Origin: Opitutaceae bacterium
Lineage (GTDB): Bacteria > Verrucomicrobiota > Verrucomicrobiia > Opitutales > Opitutaceae
Reading direction: 5' to 3'
Assembly: GCA_023265535.1 (NCBI GenBank)
Contig: JAHFTI010000154.1
Coordinates: 1-8,576, forward strand
DNA length: 8,576 bases
The notes under the pieces are model-generated. The model did no database searches, had not been told where the DNA came from, and saw only the letters and a list, made by a program, of their open reading frames with translations. Positions 6,327 through 8,576 of this stretch are shown here, piece after piece. Both the position numbers and the translations under genes were made by a program. The stretch's first letter is position 1. Every line of letters starts with the position of its first letter.

Positions 6327-7634
6327 TCAGGACTTCGCCGGGCCCGTGCCCAGGCGCGACACCAGCACCTTGTCGATGCGCTGCCGGTCCATGTCGACGA
6401 CCTCGAAGACATGCCCCATGGAGACGACGCGCTCGCCCTCCTCGGGAATGTGCTCGAGCTGGTAGATGATGAAGCCGCCGAGGGAAAGGTATTCGGAGCG
6501 CTCCTCGCCAGGGAGGCGCTTGATCTTGAGCAGCTGGCGCACCTCGGCCACGTCCATCGACGCATCGATCAGCCAGCTGCCGTCCTCGCGACGACGCGCG
6601 CCCGGGCGGCCGCGCTGCCCCTTCTCGGGCAGGACACCCACGATGGATTCCACCACGTCGTGCAGCGTGACCAGGCCCTGCACCATGCCGAACTCATCCA
6701 CCACGAGGGCGAGGTGCTGGCCGCTCTGGCGGAAGGTGTCGACCAGGCGGTGCGCCAGCATCGACTCCGGCACCACGAGCGGCTGCGTGACGACCTCCCT
6801 GAGGGTCACCTTGCCGGTGAGCGCAAGGTTGGCCCAGAGCGCCTTCACGCTGACCACGCCGACGAGGTTGTCGCGGTGCCCCTGATACACGGGAAGCTGG
6901 GAATGTCCGCCGGCCACGACCTTGCGCCAACTCTCCTCGTCGGGATCGTCGAGGTTGAGCCAGACGATGCGCGAGGCGGGCGTCATGAGTTCGCCCACCA
7001 TCTGGCGGTCGAGGCGAAAGACGCCCTCCACCATGTCGCGTTCCTTCTGGTGAAAGACACCGGCGCCGAGTCCCTGCTCGATCAGGCCGCGCACCTCGTC
7101 CTCGGAGACGACCGGCTCGGCGGAGGGTCGCAGCCCTATGGCCTTGAGGCCGACCTCGGTGGACCAGGTCAGGAAGGCGACGATGGGGGCAGCCATGCGC
7201 GCCAGCGTGCTCATCGGTCGCGAGACGAGGGCGGCGATCTGCTCGGGATTGTTGAGCGCGAGCCGCTTCGGCACGAGCTCCCCGATGATCAGCGAGAAAT
7301 AGGTGATGAGCGTGACGACGACGGCGAAGGCGAGCTTTTCGCCGTGGGGAGCCACGAGGTCGAAGCTGTTGAGCCAAAGGCCCAGGCGCTCCGACAGGGT
7401 GGCACCGCTGAAGGCGCCCGCCAGGACACCCACCAGGGTGATGCCGACCTGCACCGTCGAGAGGAAATCGTTGGGGGCGTTGACGAGGACCAGCGCCTGC
7501 CGCGCGCCCTCATCACCCGCGTCGACGCGCTTCTGCAGCCGCGCCCTGCGCGAGGACACCACGGCGATCTCCGCCATGGCGAAGGCGCCGTTGGCGAGCA
7601 GCAGGACAAGGATCAGTGCGATTTCCCAGAACAT
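6327..7634 (-). CDS. CNNM/CorC-HlyC family membrane protein with CBS pair
   Basis: The 435-residue product begins with a DUF21 (CNNM) transmembrane domain, residues 1 to about 190, with hydrophobic segments near 4-20, 60-78, 103-118 and 146-157, and the conserved GELVPKRLAL (118-127). Next come two CBS domains (about 217-275 from GELMTPASRI, and about 280-335 with VVDEFGMVQGLVTLHDVVE) and a C-terminal CorC_HlyC transporter-associated domain (about 350-430, including SLGGFI). Members are annotated as hemolysin-like or CorC proteins. Characterised ones act in Mg2+/Co2+ export or resistance, and the CBS pair usually binds adenine nucleotides. Length is normal for the family. The start MFWEIALILV fits the family's usual N-terminus, although no Shine-Dalgarno is visible upstream. 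It lies downstream of clpC but behind a strong terminator, so it is probably transcribed on its own. Confidence 0.93.
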   Translation of the reverse strand: MFWEIALILVLLLANGAFAMAEIAVVSSRRARLQKRVDAGDEGARQALVLVNAPNDFLSTVQVGITLVGVLAGAFSGATLSERLGLWLNSFDLVAPHGEKLAFAVVVTLITYFSLIIGELVPKRLALNNPEQIAALVSRPMSTLARMAAPIVAFLTWSTEVGLKAIGLRPSAEPVVSEDEVRGLIEQGLGAGVFHQKERDMVEGVFRLDRQMVGELMTPASRIVWLNLDDPDEESWRKVVAGGHSQLPVYQGHRDNLVGVVSVKALWANLALTGKVTLREVVTQPLVVPESMLAHRLVDTFRQSGQHLALVVDEFGMVQGLVTLHDVVESIVGVLPEKGQRGRPGARRREDGSWLIDASMDVAEVRQLLKIKRLPGEERSEYLSLGGFIIYQLEHIPEEGERVVSMGHVFEVVDMDRQRIDKVLVSRLGTGPAKS

Positions 7635-7777
7635 GTGGCTGTGGATGAGAATCGGAAGGAGCGCTGCAGGAATCGAGAAGGAAAATCATGGGGGCCCGCA
7701 GACCCGACCGCCGAAGGCATGCCGGACTCCCTTTTCCTGCGCCCCAGTCACCTGCGCCCATGCGCCGGCGCGCCAAT

Positions 7778-7818
7778 AAAAAGGCCCCGGGACTTGGTCT
7801 CGTCCCTGGGGCCTTTTT
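7778..7818 (-). terminator. Intrinsic terminator of clpC
   Basis: The stem pairs 7783-7788 (GGCCCC) with 7808-7813 and 7789-7793 (GGGAC) with 7802-7806, with a single bulged T at 7807 and an 8-nt loop. It is flanked by AAAAA (7778-7782) and TTTTT (7814-7818). Read on the - strand, the T-run lies directly after the stem and begins about 60 nt past the clpC stop, as expected for a Rho-independent terminator. The flanks make it structurally bidirectional, but no + strand gene ends here. Confidence 0.88.
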
Positions 7819-7839
7819 GTTCCACCGCGGGTGGCGGTG

Positions 7840-8576
7840 TTATGAAGCTACTCCTGTATCGGCAGCAGGGGACTTCTGCTTGAACACAAGTTTCTCGCCG
7901 TCGCGATCGACGATGATGGGCTCGCCCTCCTTGATCTCGCCGCGCAGCAGCGACTCGGCGAAGGGATCCTCGAGGAAGTGCTCGACGGCACGGCGCAGCG
8001 GACGCGCACCGTACTTCTCGTCGTAGCCCTTCTCGATGAGCAACAGCTTGGCCTCGGGCGTGAACTCGAGGGTGATGCGGCGCTCGGTGAGACGCTTGCC
8101 GAACTTGCTGAGCTCGATCTCGATGATCTTGACCAGGTCGTCCTTGGAGAGCGGGCGGAAGAACACGATGTCGCTGATGCGGTTGAGGAACTCTGGCTTG
8201 AAGACCTTCTTGGACTCCTCGAGCACCTTCTCGCGCATCTTCTCATGGTCGCTGAAGCCGGAGGCGGCCGCACCGAAGCCCACGGAGGTCTGGCGCTGCA
8301 GGACCTGCGCGCCGACGTTAGAGGTCATGATGATGATCGTGTTGCGGAAATCGACCGTGCGGCCGAGCGAGTCGGTCAGGCGGCCGTCCTCGAGGATCTG
8401 CAGCAGCAGCTGCAGCACGTCAGGATGGGCCTTCTCGATCTCGTCGAACAGGATCACGGCGTAGGGACGGCGGCGCACCTGCTCGGTGAGCTGGCCGCCC
8501 TCCTCGTAGCCGACGTATCCCGGAGGCGAACCGACCAGGCGGGACACGGCGAACTTCTCCATGTACTCGCTCATGT
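7840..8576 (-). CDS. ATP-dependent Clp protease ATPase subunit ClpC (3' part, runs off window)
   Basis: About 245 C-terminal codons are present, covering most of the second AAA+ module. Counting from the Met at 8574, these include the pore loop GYVG (19-22), Walker B VILFDE (40-45), sensor-1 Asn86, a VGF loop (98-100) of the type that docks on ClpP, the arginine finger in FLNRI (Arg132) and sensor-2 GAR (189-191). ClpC unfolds damaged or tagged proteins and feeds them to ClpP. The VGF loop and the wording of the module favour ClpC over the disaggregase ClpB. The Met at 8574 is internal: the family reads DMSEYMEK, and the last two bases in the window fit a GAC (Asp) codon just before it. The N-terminal domain, first AAA+ module and Walker A of the second lie beyond the right edge. 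The stop is TAA at 7840-7842. Confidence 0.95.
   Translation of the reverse strand, partial: MSEYMEKFAVSRLVGSPPGYVGYEEGGQLTEQVRRRPYAVILFDEIEKAHPDVLQLLLQILEDGRLTDSLGRTVDFRNTIIIMTSNVGAQVLQRQTSVGFGAAASGFSDHEKMREKVLEESKKVFKPEFLNRISDIVFFRPLSKDDLVKIIEIELSKFGKRLTERRITLEFTPEAKLLLIEKGYDEKYGARPLRRAVEHFLEDPFAESLLRGEIKEGEPIIVDRDGEKLVFKQKSPAADTGVAS

Noticed and set aside
6411..7883. A 490-codon open frame on the + strand across the CBS protein gene
   Set aside because: It is antisense to a gene with clear DUF21, CBS and CorC_HlyC motifs, runs through the clpC terminator into the end of clpC, and has a His/Asp/Glu-rich translation typical of antisense shadows.
1..8576. Search for CRISPR arrays, insertion sequences, tRNA or rRNA genes and phage attachment sites
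   Set aside because: No regularly spaced repeats, transposase, integrase or RNA-gene signatures were seen by eye; the only repeats are the short ones listed.

Overview
The window is GC-rich, roughly two thirds G+C by eye, and densely coding, with strongly G/C-biased third codon positions. It carries Gram-negative envelope genes (a TonB-dependent outer-membrane receptor and a YfiR-type periplasmic protein) together with a ClpC-type Clp ATPase. A ClpC with a ClpP-binding VGF loop alongside a TonB-dependent receptor fits a Verrucomicrobiota-like bacterium, possibly Opitutae. This is an inference from protein character; no rRNA or other taxonomic marker is present.

Layout: positions 1-412 are mostly non-coding. 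They hold a sharp 8-bp inverted repeat, a doubtful 44-residue ORF and an AT-rich island that probably contains a promoter. Next, on the + strand, is a conserved hypothetical gene (413-1024) whose N-terminal half is a recognisable small family and whose C-terminal half is proline-rich and low in complexity. After a 185-bp gap with two small hairpins comes a tight three-gene + strand operon (1210-6196): a TonB-dependent receptor, a YfiR/DUF4154 periplasmic protein starting 6 nt later, and a hybrid sensor histidine kinase starting 1 nt after that. A 130-bp convergent intergenic region with GC-rich hairpins follows. The - strand then carries a CNNM/CorC-HlyC type membrane protein with CBS domains (6327-7634), and the 3' third of clpC (from 7840 past the right edge), which ends in a clear intrinsic terminator at 7778-7818.

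The central observation is the operon. The kinase's periplasmic domain resembles CHASE8, the sensor domain of the diguanylate cyclase YfiN (TpbB), and the gene before it encodes a YfiR-like protein, the periplasmic partner of YfiN. Here the output is a histidine kinase with a receiver domain instead of a GGDEF domain, and an outer-membrane receptor heads the operon. The inferred chain is: ligand at the TonB-dependent receptor, then the YfiR-like protein in the periplasm, then CHASE8-HAMP-PAS-HisKA-HATPase-REC phosphorelay. The ligand and the downstream target cannot be read from this window. A histidine-rich stretch in the kinase's periplasmic domain hints at a metal, which is speculative.
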